A DNA stretch of 64,000 nt, taken from Mycobacterium pinniadriaticum. Lineage in GTDB: Bacteria; Actinomycetota; Actinomycetes; Mycobacteriales; Mycobacteriaceae. A program made the position numbers and the translations under genes. Location: positions 62,001-126,000 of the forward strand of contig NZ_JAPJDO010000008.1 of assembly GCF_026242045.1 (NCBI RefSeq). Direction: 5' to 3'. The notes below the pieces were generated by a model. It saw only the letters and a list, made by a program, of their open reading frames with translations. It made no database searches and was not told the origin of the DNA. This document shows, piece after piece, positions 45,476 through 54,871 of this stretch (its first letter is position 1; each line of letters starts with the position of its first letter).

Positions 45476-45738
45476 TGCTGGCATTGATGCGCAACCGCGC
45501 CGGCGTGAGCTGGCTGATTCTGGTGGTCTTGACGCTGGCGTCGTTCGCGCTCGGCGCCGACCATGGCACCGGGTCTTTGATCGCCGTTGGCGTCCTGGCG
45601 ATCGCCGCCGTCAAAGTACGGCTGGTGGGCCTGGACTTCATGGAATTACGGAACGCCCCGATCCCCCTGCGGGTGGCCTTCGAGGTGTATTGCGCGGCGT
45701 TGTGGGCGTTGCTGTCGGGTTTGTATCTGTGGCTGTGA
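45475..45738 (+). CDS. Cytochrome oxidase subunit IV-like (NorF-type) protein
   Basis: 87 aa with three TM helices: VSWLILVVLTLASFAL, GSLIAVGVLAIAAVKVRLVGLDFMELRNAPIPLR and FEVYCAALWALLSGLYLWL. The VRLVGLDFMELRNAP loop is typical of the prokaryotic COX4/NorF-like family. TGATG overlap with subunit III. The pair is likely one functional unit. Confidence 0.82.
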   Translation: MLALMRNRAGVSWLILVVLTLASFALGADHGTGSLIAVGVLAIAAVKVRLVGLDFMELRNAPIPLRVAFEVYCAALWALLSGLYLWL

Positions 45739-45749
45739 GGCGCCAGTCG

Positions 45750-46403
45750 TCAGAAGACCGGGGTCGCTTCGGGTGGGACGAGCACAATCGCGGGTAACAC
45801 GAAAGTCCGCACATATCGCCGTACTGTCGCGGCATCGTCGGACCCCGGGATGACGTCCATCAACAACGCCAGAGCGACGCTGAGGATGTAGCGTCCGACG
45901 TCGCCGGGCCGCAGACCCGGCCTCAGGTCGCCCTGGAAGAGGACGAAGACCTGCTCGTACAGCCCGCTCACTTTAGCGCTGAGAACAGGCGAGTTTGCGA
46001 TGAGACTCGCCAAGCCGTGCTCCACGCCGGACGCCAATATCGTCAGGAGCGGATCTCGGCTGACGACGGTCGCAACGAAAACCAGCGACTCGGTGATCAG
46101 GCCGCTGACATCGTCGGTCGGCATCAGGTCCTCGATCACCTGAGCGACGTAGCGGTCCATCACCTGGGCCGCCACGGCCACGAGAAGCTCGTCACGACCG
46201 CCGAAGTGCCGGTACAGCACCGCCCGGGTCACGCCCGCCCGCCGTGCGACCTCGGCGACGGTTACCTCCAGGCCCTGTTCGGCGAAGCACAGCTCGGCGG
46301 CGTCGATCAGTGCCTGGCGGGCTTGTTCCGGAGTATTGCCACCCCCCGCTGGTCGGCCCCGGCGACGGGGTTGGCCGTCCGGCGCCTCCGAGATAATTGA
46401 CAT
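45750..46403 (-). CDS. TetR-family transcriptional regulator
   Basis: 217 aa from ATG 46403; a longer N-terminus to 46445 would cross the divergent promoter. Helix-turn-helix: ALIDAAELCFAEQGLEVTVAEVARRAGVTRAVLYRHFGGRDELLVAV. The N-terminal RRRGRPAGGG tail is a common minor-groove arm. Divergent from the Coq4-like gene with a palindrome over its own start codon, so it probably controls both. Ligand unknown. Confidence 0.88.
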   Translation of the reverse strand: MSIISEAPDGQPRRRGRPAGGGNTPEQARQALIDAAELCFAEQGLEVTVAEVARRAGVTRAVLYRHFGGRDELLVAVAAQVMDRYVAQVIEDLMPTDDVSGLITESLVFVATVVSRDPLLTILASGVEHGLASLIANSPVLSAKVSGLYEQVFVLFQGDLRPGLRPGDVGRYILSVALALLMDVIPGSDDAATVRRYVRTFVLPAIVLVPPEATPVF

Positions 46404-46440
46404 CAATCCCACTTTGTCTATTATTGCCCTGTATGGACAT
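46396..46440. promoter_or_regulatory. TetR/Coq4-like divergent promoter with palindromes
   Basis: ATTGA-CA-TCAAT at 46396-46407 is a perfect 5-bp inverted repeat over the tetR start codon. TATTAT at 46419-46424 lies 8 nt before the rightward ATG 46433 and fits a leaderless transcript. A looser inverted pair, TGTC...GACA, flanks that promoter (46415-46440). Confidence 0.5.
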
Positions 46441-47227
46441 TCCACGCAAAATGGAACGGTACGGGCAATTGCGGGTCGGCCTGCGGGCTCTGACCCGGAT
46501 CTTCGGAGTCAAGTTCAATCACGACCAGGTCTTCGAGACTGTGATCGCGTTCGGGTTTCCCACCCTCGAGCGCGAGTTCGACAAACTCACCCGGCTGCCG
46601 CAGGGGCGTCGGCTATTGCGGGACAAGCCCGATCTCATGGCCCTCCTCGGTGACGACGACTACCTCGCCGCCTTGCCTCCCGGCTCACTGGGCGCCGCCT
46701 ACCGTGACTTTCTTCGTCAGCACCGCCTCGACGCCGGCGTGTTCGACGCGGCAAGCGTGATCCAGCCGGTCATCGACCGAAACGGCTGGGACCCGGACTT
46801 CGGCTACATGATCGCCTGCGGCACGGTGCTGCACGACATGTTTCACGTCCTGGGCGGACCCGACCCCGGCGGCGAGATCGGCAATCTCGGATTCCACCAC
46901 GGACAGCTTGGGCAGTGCCGAACGACAGCGGTGTTCGGGCTCATCCTCTGCGCGATCATCGGTGGTGGATCCTGGCGGCGCAAACGCCGGTACTGGCACG
47001 AAGCGGTCGATCGAGGGCGCGCAGCGGACAATCTGATGGCCGCACCGTACGAAGAGCTTCTCCCCTTGCCCCTTACCGAGGTACGGGCCACGTTGGGCAT
47101 ACCGCCGACGGACATCGCGCACCCGACGGGACACTTCTTCACCCGATGGCAGCTGCCGGCCAGCGGGATCGCTCCCTATGAGCCGTGGAATTACGAAGCT
47201 TCACTGGTCGAGAGCGCGGCAACCTGA
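46433..47227 (+). CDS. Coq4-family protein
   Basis: 264 aa. The Coq4 core is present: LRVGLRALTRIFGVKFN, LPPGSLGAAYRDFLRQHRLD, and the metal-type motif H134-D135-x-x-H138 in VLHDMFHVLGGPDPGGE, where the following Glu is two residues closer than in the usual eukaryotic spacing. Coq4 acts in ubiquinone synthesis, but mycobacteria use menaquinone, so this member must do something else, perhaps lipid or quinone-like ring chemistry. Divergent from a TetR gene. ATG 46433 is chosen for its -10 spacing. Confidence 0.82.
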   Translation: MDIPRKMERYGQLRVGLRALTRIFGVKFNHDQVFETVIAFGFPTLEREFDKLTRLPQGRRLLRDKPDLMALLGDDDYLAALPPGSLGAAYRDFLRQHRLDAGVFDAASVIQPVIDRNGWDPDFGYMIACGTVLHDMFHVLGGPDPGGEIGNLGFHHGQLGQCRTTAVFGLILCAIIGGGSWRRKRRYWHEAVDRGRAADNLMAAPYEELLPLPLTEVRATLGIPPTDIAHPTGHFFTRWQLPASGIAPYEPWNYEASLVESAAT

Positions 47228-47323
47228 TCCTGATCGGGCTCTGCGGCAACCAACGGCACGAAATCGGCGATCGCGAACGGGGATTCGGGCTGAAGCTGGA
47301 GAGTTCGCGGAAGGCACGCCATA

Positions 47324-48736
47324 TCAGCAAACAGCACGGAGCACGTGCCGCAGCTTCCCGTTACGGGGATTCGTTTGGGGGCGCTCGTGGGCCAAGTCGA
47401 TGGTCACCGCACCCGCTCCCTGTGCGGCAAGGAACGCTTCGAGCCGTCGGTGCACCTGTGTCCAGACCGCGGACCGGTCTGCACCCCCGTCTTCATCCAG
47501 TCGAACGGTGAGGCCCGCCGGGGCGGTTTGGATGACCTGATAGCGCAACACGCCGGGTGTTTCCTCGACCACGGTGGCGATCGCCATCGGAACCACCACC
47601 ACCTCACCACCCTCTCGCGCGGGGAACGTCACCAACTCGTCGGTCCGTCCCTCAGGCGTGACCGTTGGCAGTGGACTGCCGCATGGACATGGGTCGGCGC
47701 CGATGACGACACTGTCACCCATCTCGTACCGGATCAGCGGCTGCACGAAGTTGGCCAGGTTGGTCAGCAGCAGGGAATCGGATCGCTGGCCGGCGGGCAC
47801 CACATCGCCGGAACTGTCGATGGGCTCGACCAGATACCAGTCGGTGTTCAGGTGCAGGTTGCCCAGGCGGCAGGGCAGCGACAACGGGGTGGCTTCCGAG
47901 GCATTGTAGGTCTCGGTCACCGTGCAGCCGAACACCTCCTGCGCGCGTTGTCGCACGGCGGGCAGCAGCAGTTCACCGCCGCTCGAGATGACGAGCGGAC
48001 GGATGTTGAGCCGCCCGGCCTCCTGCTCGCCGATGAGCACGCTGAGCATGCTGGCGTAGGTGCCCAGTAGCGCCGGCTGGAATTCGTTGAGGTTGGCGAC
48101 AAGCTCCGGCAAGGGGTCCAACACCGAGAAGAAGCGAGAGTAGCGCCGGCGCACCGGATGCGCGCGCAGCCCTCGTTCGTACATCACGGTCGACACGAAA
48201 TGCCCGCCGGTGGCGAACACCGCGGCCTGCCGCGCCCCGCGGGCGAGAACTCGAAGCAGCAGCCCAGGCGGCAACACCCCGGCGGAGCGGGCATAGGTCA
48301 GCCCGAACATCACCGCCATCGCCGGACGATCCTGGACCAGCAGCGCCGGCTCGGCCGTCGACCCGGACGTGGTGAAGACGACGTATTCGCCGAACAGGTC
48401 GCGTCCGGTATTGGCGGGATCGGCGACGAACGCCGAGACACCGATCCTCGTCAACCGGGGATCGGTGACCCACTCGTCGAAACGGGCCATCAGTTCAGGC
48501 TTGTACACGGCGGGAAGCGACGGCAGAGCCGCCAGGCTCACCGCACCGTCCGGGACACCCCGATAGTGCTCGGCGTAAAACCGCGAATGCGCGCGAGCGT
48601 GCGCAACCAAAGCCTGCAGACGGTTCTCCTGCCGGGTCGTGACCGCGGGGACGCCACCCCGGGTGGTCCGCCAGGCGTCCCAGGCGACCCCGAAAGCCTT
48701 CATAGCGCCATCAACATACGACAAAATCAGCGCCAT
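47324..48736 (-). CDS. Phenylacetate-CoA ligase-like (PaaK-type) adenylate-forming enzyme
   Basis: 470 aa from ATG 48736. ANL-superfamily features: YVVFTTSGSTAEPALLVQD (P-loop-like), VISSGGELLLPAVRQRAQEVFGCTVTETYNASEATPL, YEMGDSVVIG and GRTDELVTF, then the small C-terminal domain ending NPRNGKLRHVLR with the final catalytic-type Lys. Expected to activate a carboxylate as AMP ester and pass it to CoA or another acceptor. The substrate is unknown. Divergent from the disrupted LLM gene. Confidence 0.85.
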   Translation of the reverse strand: MALILSYVDGAMKAFGVAWDAWRTTRGGVPAVTTRQENRLQALVAHARAHSRFYAEHYRGVPDGAVSLAALPSLPAVYKPELMARFDEWVTDPRLTRIGVSAFVADPANTGRDLFGEYVVFTTSGSTAEPALLVQDRPAMAVMFGLTYARSAGVLPPGLLLRVLARGARQAAVFATGGHFVSTVMYERGLRAHPVRRRYSRFFSVLDPLPELVANLNEFQPALLGTYASMLSVLIGEQEAGRLNIRPLVISSGGELLLPAVRQRAQEVFGCTVTETYNASEATPLSLPCRLGNLHLNTDWYLVEPIDSSGDVVPAGQRSDSLLLTNLANFVQPLIRYEMGDSVVIGADPCPCGSPLPTVTPEGRTDELVTFPAREGGEVVVVPMAIATVVEETPGVLRYQVIQTAPAGLTVRLDEDGGADRSAVWTQVHRRLEAFLAAQGAGAVTIDLAHERPQTNPRNGKLRHVLRAVC

Positions 48737-48808
48737 GGGAGCCTCGGTGCTGCTCGCTGGTTTGTCGGCTCGGCAGGCCGCACGGCGACCGAAAGAAGGT
48801 GTGCACCC

Positions 48809-49938
48809 GTGACGAGAGTTCCGGCGGTCGCGGTAGGTCTGCAGCTCGGCACGCAACCTCCGCTCAGGACGCTGCACACCGCACTGCTCGGAGCGCGAAT
48901 GATGCGGCTGGACTCGGTGATGGCCATCGACCACTTCCAGAACGTCTTCCCCACCGCGATCTGGGATCGCGAACTGACTTGGCTCGCCGCACGACGGTCA
49001 ACCCCGCACGAATTCTTCGACTACCAGGTCCTGCTGGGCCATCTCGCCGCACGCGTCGGGTCGATGCGGCTGGGAGTCGGGGTGACCGAACCCATCCGGC
49101 GCCACCCGCTGGTCATCGCCCAGGCGATGGTGACGTTGTCACACCTGGGCAAGCGCGCACCCATCCTCGGCATCGGGGCCGGTGAACGGATGAACATCGA
49201 TCCCTACGGCCTGGACTCCTCCAAGCCGGTCAGCCGTCTGGAGGAGGCGTTACAGATCATCCTGCAGTGCTTCCGAGGGTCAGGACCGATCACGTTCTCG
49301 GGCAAGCACTACAAGCTCGAGCGGGCGACGATGGACCTCAAACCGGCCACCGGAACGTACCCCGCAGATCTGGGTTGCCGGACACGGTCAACGCATGCTG
49401 GGCCTGACGGGGCCGCTACGGAGACGGGTGGTACCCGGCCGCGGTGGTCTCCGCCGACGAGTACGCCACCAAACTGGAGTCCGTGCGGATGGCCGCCCGT
49501 CACGCCGGGCGCGACCCGGCGTCGATCACCCCTGCGTTGCATCGCTTCGTGGTGGTCGGCCGGTCTGAACCGGAGGTGCGGGCCATGCTGGACACCAAGG
49601 TGATTCGCTCGTTCGGGCTTATGGCGCCGGCCGAGCTGTGGCGACAAGCCGGAGTGACGCACCCGTTCGGGGAGCAGTTCAATCCGCTTGTCGACTTCGT
49701 GCCCGACTGCTATGGCCGCCAGACGATTAACGACGCCATCGACGCCGTGCCGCACGAGGTGATGACCGAGGGGCCGCTCCTGTGGGGCACTCCCGAGCAA
49801 GTAGTGGCGCAGTTGCGGAGATTCCACACAGCCGGCCTACGGCACGTGGTCCTCGCACCCATCTCGGGGTTGGTGTCCAAGCGTGCGGCCCTCTACAGCC
49901 TTCGTGCCATAGGCAAGATCGCCCACGCGCTCAACTAG
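48809..49938 (+). pseudogene. LLM-class oxidoreductase with two +1 frameshifts
   Basis: Residues from GTG 48809 follow the luciferase-like pattern (LDSVMAIDHFQNVFP, RVGSMRLGVGVTEPIRRHPLVIAQAMVTLSHLGKRAPILGIGAGERMNIDPYG) until about 49360. There an extra C in CCCC (49360-49363) shifts the frame; removing it restores YPQIWVAGHGQRMLGLTG. A second extra base in GGGG (49409-49412) must also go to restore RYGDGWYPAAVVSADEY. The rest (to 49938) is intact. Two +1 events add to the observed change of frame. It is either a recent pseudogene or base-calling error in homopolymers. Confidence 0.85.
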
Positions 49939-50843
49939 TGAGCATCAAGGTGCGTGACGAGTTCGGCGATGCGACCGAGCACGAGCGGCAGACATTCGTT
50001 GAACAGCAGGTGGTGATCGGTGTCGAACACGACAAGTTCCTTGGTAGGGGCGGCGATCCGGGCAAAGACCTTCCGCGTGTAGTCGAGGCTGAACAAGGGA
50101 TCTCCCCGGCCCGCGACGACCACGACGGGACAGGTGATCGTGCCATCACGGACGGCGCTCATGTCGGCGGTCAACAGGTCGGCGAGAAAGGCCAGCGGAT
50201 ACGTGCGCAGGCTCAGCGGGTCCATCAAGAATTGCTCGGCTGTCCAGGGCTCGCGGCATACCCGAGTCATGTCGAGGTAGACGCCGAACCCAATCGGCAG
50301 CCGGGGCAAAAGCGTGGCCAGCACCTGCAAACCTCGCATGACCGGGTGATAGATGCCCTGTAGGACGGCCGGAAACCGCGACACCGTGATGGAGGCGGGG
50401 AGTTCGGGGTCGAGGATGTTGTGTGCCACCACGCCGGCCAGCTGATGATCGCGGGTAGCGACGATCATCGCCAGGACGCCGCCCTGACTGGAGCCCACGA
50501 CAATGGGCCGTCGCCCGAATCGCGCCCGCGCCCACGATGTCGCGTCCATTGCGTTGGCGACCAGGCTCGCCAAGCGCAGAAGCCGCCCAACGCGCGGGCT
50601 CTTGCCGTGCCCCTCGAAATGAACGCCCACGACGTTGATCCCCTGGGCGGCAAGTCCGTCGCAGAACTCCTCGTAGAACAGCGGATGGGTCATGGTCCCG
50701 GGCAGGAACACCACCACCGGCCCACCGGATTGGCCATGCCATACCGACAGCACTATCGGCACACCGGACGAGGTGACCGTCACCTCCTCGTAGCGTTCAG
50801 GGTGCTCAACCTCATTGCGCAGGCGTTGGTCTCTGTCACGCAT
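49935..50843 (-). CDS. Alpha/beta-hydrolase
   Basis: About 302 aa from ATG 50843. Oxyanion/strand region VVVFLPGTMTHPLFYEEFCDGLAAQGINVVGVHFEGHGKS, nucleophile elbow VVGSSQGGVLAM (Ser in GSSQG), later acid region VVVVAGRGDPLFSLD and a terminal His in FDTDHHLLF. Substrate unknown. Its TAG shares CTAG with the stop of the convergent LLM pseudogene. Confidence 0.85.
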   Translation of the reverse strand: MRDRDQRLRNEVEHPERYEEVTVTSSGVPIVLSVWHGQSGGPVVVFLPGTMTHPLFYEEFCDGLAAQGINVVGVHFEGHGKSPRVGRLLRLASLVANAMDATSWARARFGRRPIVVGSSQGGVLAMIVATRDHQLAGVVAHNILDPELPASITVSRFPAVLQGIYHPVMRGLQVLATLLPRLPIGFGVYLDMTRVCREPWTAEQFLMDPLSLRTYPLAFLADLLTADMSAVRDGTITCPVVVVAGRGDPLFSLDYTRKVFARIAAPTKELVVFDTDHHLLFNECLPLVLGRIAELVTHLDAH

Positions 50844-51010
50844 GCCGATCCCTCCGTCGTCGTCCCGCCGGCCTTCGAGCGGCACATCGGCAACCCCCAC
50901 CGTCCGCTTGGCCCCGGTACCGGGGCCAGGGCCACAAGTCCCAGACCCAGTAGCCCTTCATCACCCGAAGAAGACGGCACCCGCTGGCCCCGCTCTGAGA
51001 GACTGACGAG

Positions 51011-52405
51011 ATGGCCGCTGGTCACCGACGATCGCAGAAAGTCGAACTCAGCTTGCGCAGCCTGGGTGCGGCGAGCACGGTCACGGGCTCCAAACACCTG
51101 CTGGAAGCCGAGGGCAAGCGGATCCTGGTGGACTGCGGCCTGTTTCAGGGTGTGAAGAACCTGCGTGAGCTCAATTGGGCGCCACTGGCGGTCGACCCCT
51201 CGAGCATCGACGCGGTCGTCGTGACCCACGCCCACCTCGATCACACCGGATACCTGCCCCGGTTGGTGCGCGACGGCTTCAGCGGGCCGATCGTCTCCAC
51301 CGAGGCAACCGCCGCTGTCGCCGAGATCATTCTGCGGGACAGCGCTCACTTGCAGGAACGTGACGCGGCGTTCCTCAACAAGCACAAGGCCACCAAGCAT
51401 CACCCCGCCCTGCCCCTGTATGACAGCAAGGACGCCGACCGGGCAATCGAATTATTCGACACCCATCCATTCGGACGCGAGTTCACCCTGCCGGGTAACG
51501 GGCCGATGGTGACGTTGCGCCGTGCCGGGCACATCCTCGGGGCGGCGACCGTCGAGGTGGTGTGGCACGGCCGCCGCATCGTGTTCACCGGTGACCTGGG
51601 GCGCTACGACGACCCGGTGATGCTCGACCCGGACCAGGTGGCGGCCGCGGACTACCTGGTCATGGAGTCGACCTATGGCGATCGCCTGCATGATCGGGCC
51701 GATCCCGCCGACGCCATCGCCGAGGTCATCGACGCGACGGTGGATCGCGGCGGCACCGTGGTGATACCGGCGTTCGCTGTAGGCAGAGCCCAGACCCTGC
51801 TCTACCACCTGTGGCAGCTGCGCTCGGCGGGCAGGCTGCCGGATATCCCGGTCTACCTGGACAGCCCGATGGCGATCAATGCCAGCGACCTGCTGGGCAC
51901 CTATCGCAGCGACCACCGCCTGCCCCCGCAGGTCTACGAAGGCATGTGCGCCATGGCCACCTACACCCGCGAAGCCGACCAGTCCATGAAGATCTCGGCC
52001 AGCCGCGAGCCGAAGATCGTGATCTCGGCCAGCGGGATGGCCACCGGCGGCCGAATTCTGCACCACCTCAAGGTGTTCGCCCCGGATTCGCGCAACACGA
52101 TCATGGTAACCGGTTATCAGGTGCCCGGTACCCGTGGCGCCGCCATCGCCGCCGGCCAGCGCGACGTCAGGATCCACGGCGAGTGGATCCCGATCAACGC
52201 CCAGGTCGCCCACCTCGCGATGCTGTCTGCGCACGCCGACGCCGACGAACTCATCCGCTGGGCGTCCGGATTCAGCACGCCGCCGCGACAGGTGTTCGTG
52301 GTCCACGGCGAACCTCAGCCGGCGGACACCCTCCGCACCCGCCTTGACCACGAGTTCAGTTGGCAAGCAACAGTTCCCAGGCCCAATCAACTTTTCAGCC
52401 TCTGA
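51011..52405 (+). CDS. Beta-CASP metallo-beta-lactamase-fold RNase-like protein
   Basis: 464 aa. Metallo-beta-lactamase motif HAHLDH at 73-78, GHILGAATVEV and FTGDLGRYD, then the beta-CASP insert (STYGDRLHD, VVIPAFAVGRAQTLLYHLW, YLDSPMAINASDLL) and C-terminal ISASGMATGGRILHHLK, TGYQVPGTRGAAI, LSAHADADELIRW. This is the CPSF73/RNA-specificity family, zinc-dependent RNases. It has no close operon partner. Confidence 0.9.
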   Translation: MAAGHRRSQKVELSLRSLGAASTVTGSKHLLEAEGKRILVDCGLFQGVKNLRELNWAPLAVDPSSIDAVVVTHAHLDHTGYLPRLVRDGFSGPIVSTEATAAVAEIILRDSAHLQERDAAFLNKHKATKHHPALPLYDSKDADRAIELFDTHPFGREFTLPGNGPMVTLRRAGHILGAATVEVVWHGRRIVFTGDLGRYDDPVMLDPDQVAAADYLVMESTYGDRLHDRADPADAIAEVIDATVDRGGTVVIPAFAVGRAQTLLYHLWQLRSAGRLPDIPVYLDSPMAINASDLLGTYRSDHRLPPQVYEGMCAMATYTREADQSMKISASREPKIVISASGMATGGRILHHLKVFAPDSRNTIMVTGYQVPGTRGAAIAAGQRDVRIHGEWIPINAQVAHLAMLSAHADADELIRWASGFSTPPRQVFVVHGEPQPADTLRTRLDHEFSWQATVPRPNQLFSL

Positions 52406-52766
52406 CACACCGAAGCGGCGAGATACAGAGCAGCCACGATCCACGCGTCCCATGTCTTCCAACTATGTGCAGAGCTGCCTCACGCTCACGATGGCCCTAC
52501 GCCTGAAACTGAGGTCGAGCAAGAGGCGCTCGAGTCGGTGTGTCCAAGGCGAGGAAGAAGTCGTGGCGAAACGCCGGGGCCGTTAGCCCCAGATATCACA
52601 GCGCAATTCGGCGGCCGCGGCGGGTGACGAGGCCAAGAGCTATCGTCCCGAATAGACTTCGGCGCATGGGCGCCACCGGCCGTGTCGAATTGGGGGCCGC
52701 CAATTCGCCGAGCTGCCTCATCGCACTCGGCATCAGTGCCGTCACACTCGAATCGCGCGTCCGACC
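52406..52766 (+). other. Intergenic region, no gene recognised
   Basis: 361 bp between the beta-CASP gene and the permease. Short open frames exist on both strands but lack protein-like composition, ribosome sites or recognisable motifs. I see no RNA gene or repeat here. Confidence 0.5.
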
Positions 52767-53987
52767 GTGACGGAACCCAAAGGCGATGGCGCCAGGTTGA
52801 ACCGGACTCTGAGCCTGCCAATGGTCACCCTCTATGGGTTGGGCAACATCGTCGGCGCCGGTATTTACGTGCTCGTCGGGAAGGTGGCAGGGTTCGCTGG
52901 ATACAGCACCACCTTGGCCTTCCTCATTGCGATGGTCACCGCCGCTGTCACCGCGCTGTCGTACATGGAGCTCGCGGGCCGCTACCCGGTCAGCGCCAGC
53001 GTTTCGGTCTACCTGCACCGAGCGTTTGGAAAGCGCTGGTTCTCAACGGCGATCGGCTTGACGATGGTCGGTGGCGGAGTGGCTTCCGCAGCGGCGCTGG
53101 CCCAGGGCTTCGCCGGTTATCTGAACTCCTTCATCTCCGTGCCGACCGTTGTGGGCAGCGTGGGCCTTCTGGTGGCGCTCGGGGCAATCGCGGTCAAAGG
53201 GATCGGCGAATCGGTGACGATGGCTGCATTACTCACCGGCGTCGAGGTGGCGGGCTTGGTGCTGGTCATCTGGTTTGGACGGAAGGCATTCGTCCATATC
53301 GACGCCGGCCGCTTGCTCGCGATCGACCCGGCAGTCGGCCTCGGCGGGGTCGTTGCCGGGGCCTTCCTCGCTTTCTACGCCTTCATCGGGTTCGAAGATA
53401 TGGTCAACGTCGCCGAGGAAGCCAAGACGCCGAGCAAGACTATCCCCCTGGCCATCCTGTTCGCGCTGCTGGCCTCGACTGTCCTGTATCTACTGGTCGT
53501 CTTGGTGTCGACGACCCTGGTGTCCCCGGCCGAACTCGCCGGCAGTGAAGCTCCACTCACGCTGGTTTTCGAGCGAAGCGGAGCCAGCCATGGCATATTC
53601 CTCAGCCTCTTCGGTGTGATCGCCGCGATGAACGGTGTCATCGTGCAGATCATCATGGGCTCGCGGATTCTTTACGGGCTGGCCAAGGAGGGCTGGATCT
53701 CCAGCAGGTTCGCCCATGTGCACGGTTCATACCAGACGCCGGTGATGGCCACATTGGTCGTTGTGTCAGCCATGATCGCCGCCACCGCGGTGCTGGAACT
53801 GGTGTCGCTGGCACGGCTCACGAGCCTGCTGGTGCTCATCATTTTCACCCTGGTGAATGCCTCACTGATCGTCATCAAGCGACGCCACCGCGAGCATCAG
53901 GGCTACATCAACGTTCCAGCGGCAATCCCGTATCTCGGCGTTGCGTTGTGTCTGGGAACGCTGGTCTTCCAGGCTTTCAACTGGTGA
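52767..53987 (+). CDS. APC-superfamily amino-acid permease
   Basis: 406 aa, about 12 TM helices. TM1 has the substrate-binding signature LYGLGNIVGAGIYVLVGKVAG; others include ELAGRYPVSASVSVYLHRAFGKRW, FLAFYAFIGFEDMVNVAEEAKTPSKTIPLAI and ILYGLAKEGWISSRFAHVHGSYQTPVMATL. Somewhat shorter than typical 450-aa members at the C-terminus. Probably proton-coupled amino-acid or amine uptake. GTG start. Confidence 0.88.
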   Translation: MTEPKGDGARLNRTLSLPMVTLYGLGNIVGAGIYVLVGKVAGFAGYSTTLAFLIAMVTAAVTALSYMELAGRYPVSASVSVYLHRAFGKRWFSTAIGLTMVGGGVASAAALAQGFAGYLNSFISVPTVVGSVGLLVALGAIAVKGIGESVTMAALLTGVEVAGLVLVIWFGRKAFVHIDAGRLLAIDPAVGLGGVVAGAFLAFYAFIGFEDMVNVAEEAKTPSKTIPLAILFALLASTVLYLLVVLVSTTLVSPAELAGSEAPLTLVFERSGASHGIFLSLFGVIAAMNGVIVQIIMGSRILYGLAKEGWISSRFAHVHGSYQTPVMATLVVVSAMIAATAVLELVSLARLTSLLVLIIFTLVNASLIVIKRRHREHQGYINVPAAIPYLGVALCLGTLVFQAFNW

Positions 53988-54016
53988 AGACCACCTGAGA
54001 AGAACGTATTCGGACC

Positions 54017-54092
54017 TGGCTCCCCCGGATGGACTCGAACCATCAACCGTCCGATTAACAGTCGGAAGCTCTGCCAATTGAGCTACAGGGGA
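54017..54092 (-). tRNA. tRNA-Asn (GUU)
   Basis: A full cloverleaf starting U1 at 54092: acceptor UCCCCUG/CGGGGGA, D arm GCUC/GAGC, anticodon GUU (complement at 54057-54059), T arm GAUGG-UUCGAGU-CCAUC, discriminator G at 54020. The 3' CCA is encoded (54019-54017). Confidence 0.95.
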
Positions 54093-54244
54093 CTATCTGC
54101 TTCCCGCCGTCGTGCGCTTGCGCCGAGGCGGGCCGGAGAGTGACTCTAGCTTACCGAGGACCCTCGACGCCAAACCGGTGGGTAAGCGCCAACTCAGCGG
54201 CGTCAGGCAGGATGGAAGGGGCGAGGGCTTACGAAGGGAGCGCC

Positions 54245-54493
54245 GTGATCCGGTATCTAGCCGTGCTGGGAGTGGGCTATGTGTTGGGCACCAAGGCCGG
54301 CCGTAAGCGTTATGAGCAGATCGTCGGCACCTACCGCGCACTGACCGACAATCCCGCCACCAAAACCGTGATCGACGCCAGCCGCCGCAAGATCGCCGAC
54401 CGGGTGTCACCGGACCCGGATCCCAAGATGGTCACGCTGACCGAAATCGACGCCGAAACCACCGTGGTGGAACCACAGCGGTCGGACCAGTAG
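54245..54493 (+). CDS. Small conserved membrane-associated protein (Rv2342-like)
   Basis: 82 aa from GTG 54245, with GAAGGGAG 6 nt upstream. A short hydrophobic N-terminus (IRYLAVLGVGYVLGTKAG) is followed by a basic/amphipathic helix (RKRYEQIVGTYRALTDNP, KTVIDASRRKIADRV). The pattern resembles YtxH-type small membrane proteins. It occupies the Rv2342 position beside dnaG. Confidence 0.78.
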   Translation: MIRYLAVLGVGYVLGTKAGRKRYEQIVGTYRALTDNPATKTVIDASRRKIADRVSPDPDPKMVTLTEIDAETTVVEPQRSDQ

Positions 54494-54501
54494 AACGGGA
54501 G

Positions 54502-54816
54502 CTACCCCAGCGGAATGCTGATGGTTTGCCCCGGCAGCAGCGGGCCGGTGGTCACACCGATACCGCCGCCGGGCATCGCGCCGGCATCCGGGCCGAAGAC
54601 GCCGAACTGCGGCGTGCCGACGCTGACGTTGTTGTTGGAATACGACAGGCACTGACCGTCGCCACGGGACCCGAACCAGGCCAGGCAGGTGCCGGTGGCC
54701 GTGCTGGTCGAGGTGGAGGAATCGGTCAGCGCAGCCAGGGCCGGCACCGCGGCCGCAGCCACGACAAGGCCGCCGAGGGCGGCGATACGCCGGGCACGAG
54801 TGTTCGCGGTAGTCAT
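54502..54816 (-). CDS. Small secreted mycobacterial protein
   Basis: 104 aa from ATG 54816. A Sec-type signal peptide (ARRIAALGGLVVAAAAVPALA, cleavage about residue 27) is followed by a Ser/Thr stretch, then CLAWFGSRGDGQCLSYSNNNVSVGTPQFGVFGPDAG with two Cys likely disulphide-bonded. Small exported protein of unknown role, apparently confined to mycobacteria. It is convergent with the small membrane gene, 8 bp apart. Confidence 0.75.
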   Translation of the reverse strand: MTTANTRARRIAALGGLVVAAAAVPALAALTDSSTSTSTATGTCLAWFGSRGDGQCLSYSNNNVSVGTPQFGVFGPDAGAMPGGGIGVTTGPLLPGQTISIPLG

Positions 54817-54871
54817 ATCTGACCTTTCGCTCCAGACAGGCGGTGCGTTAACCATAGCGTGCTCACAGCCA

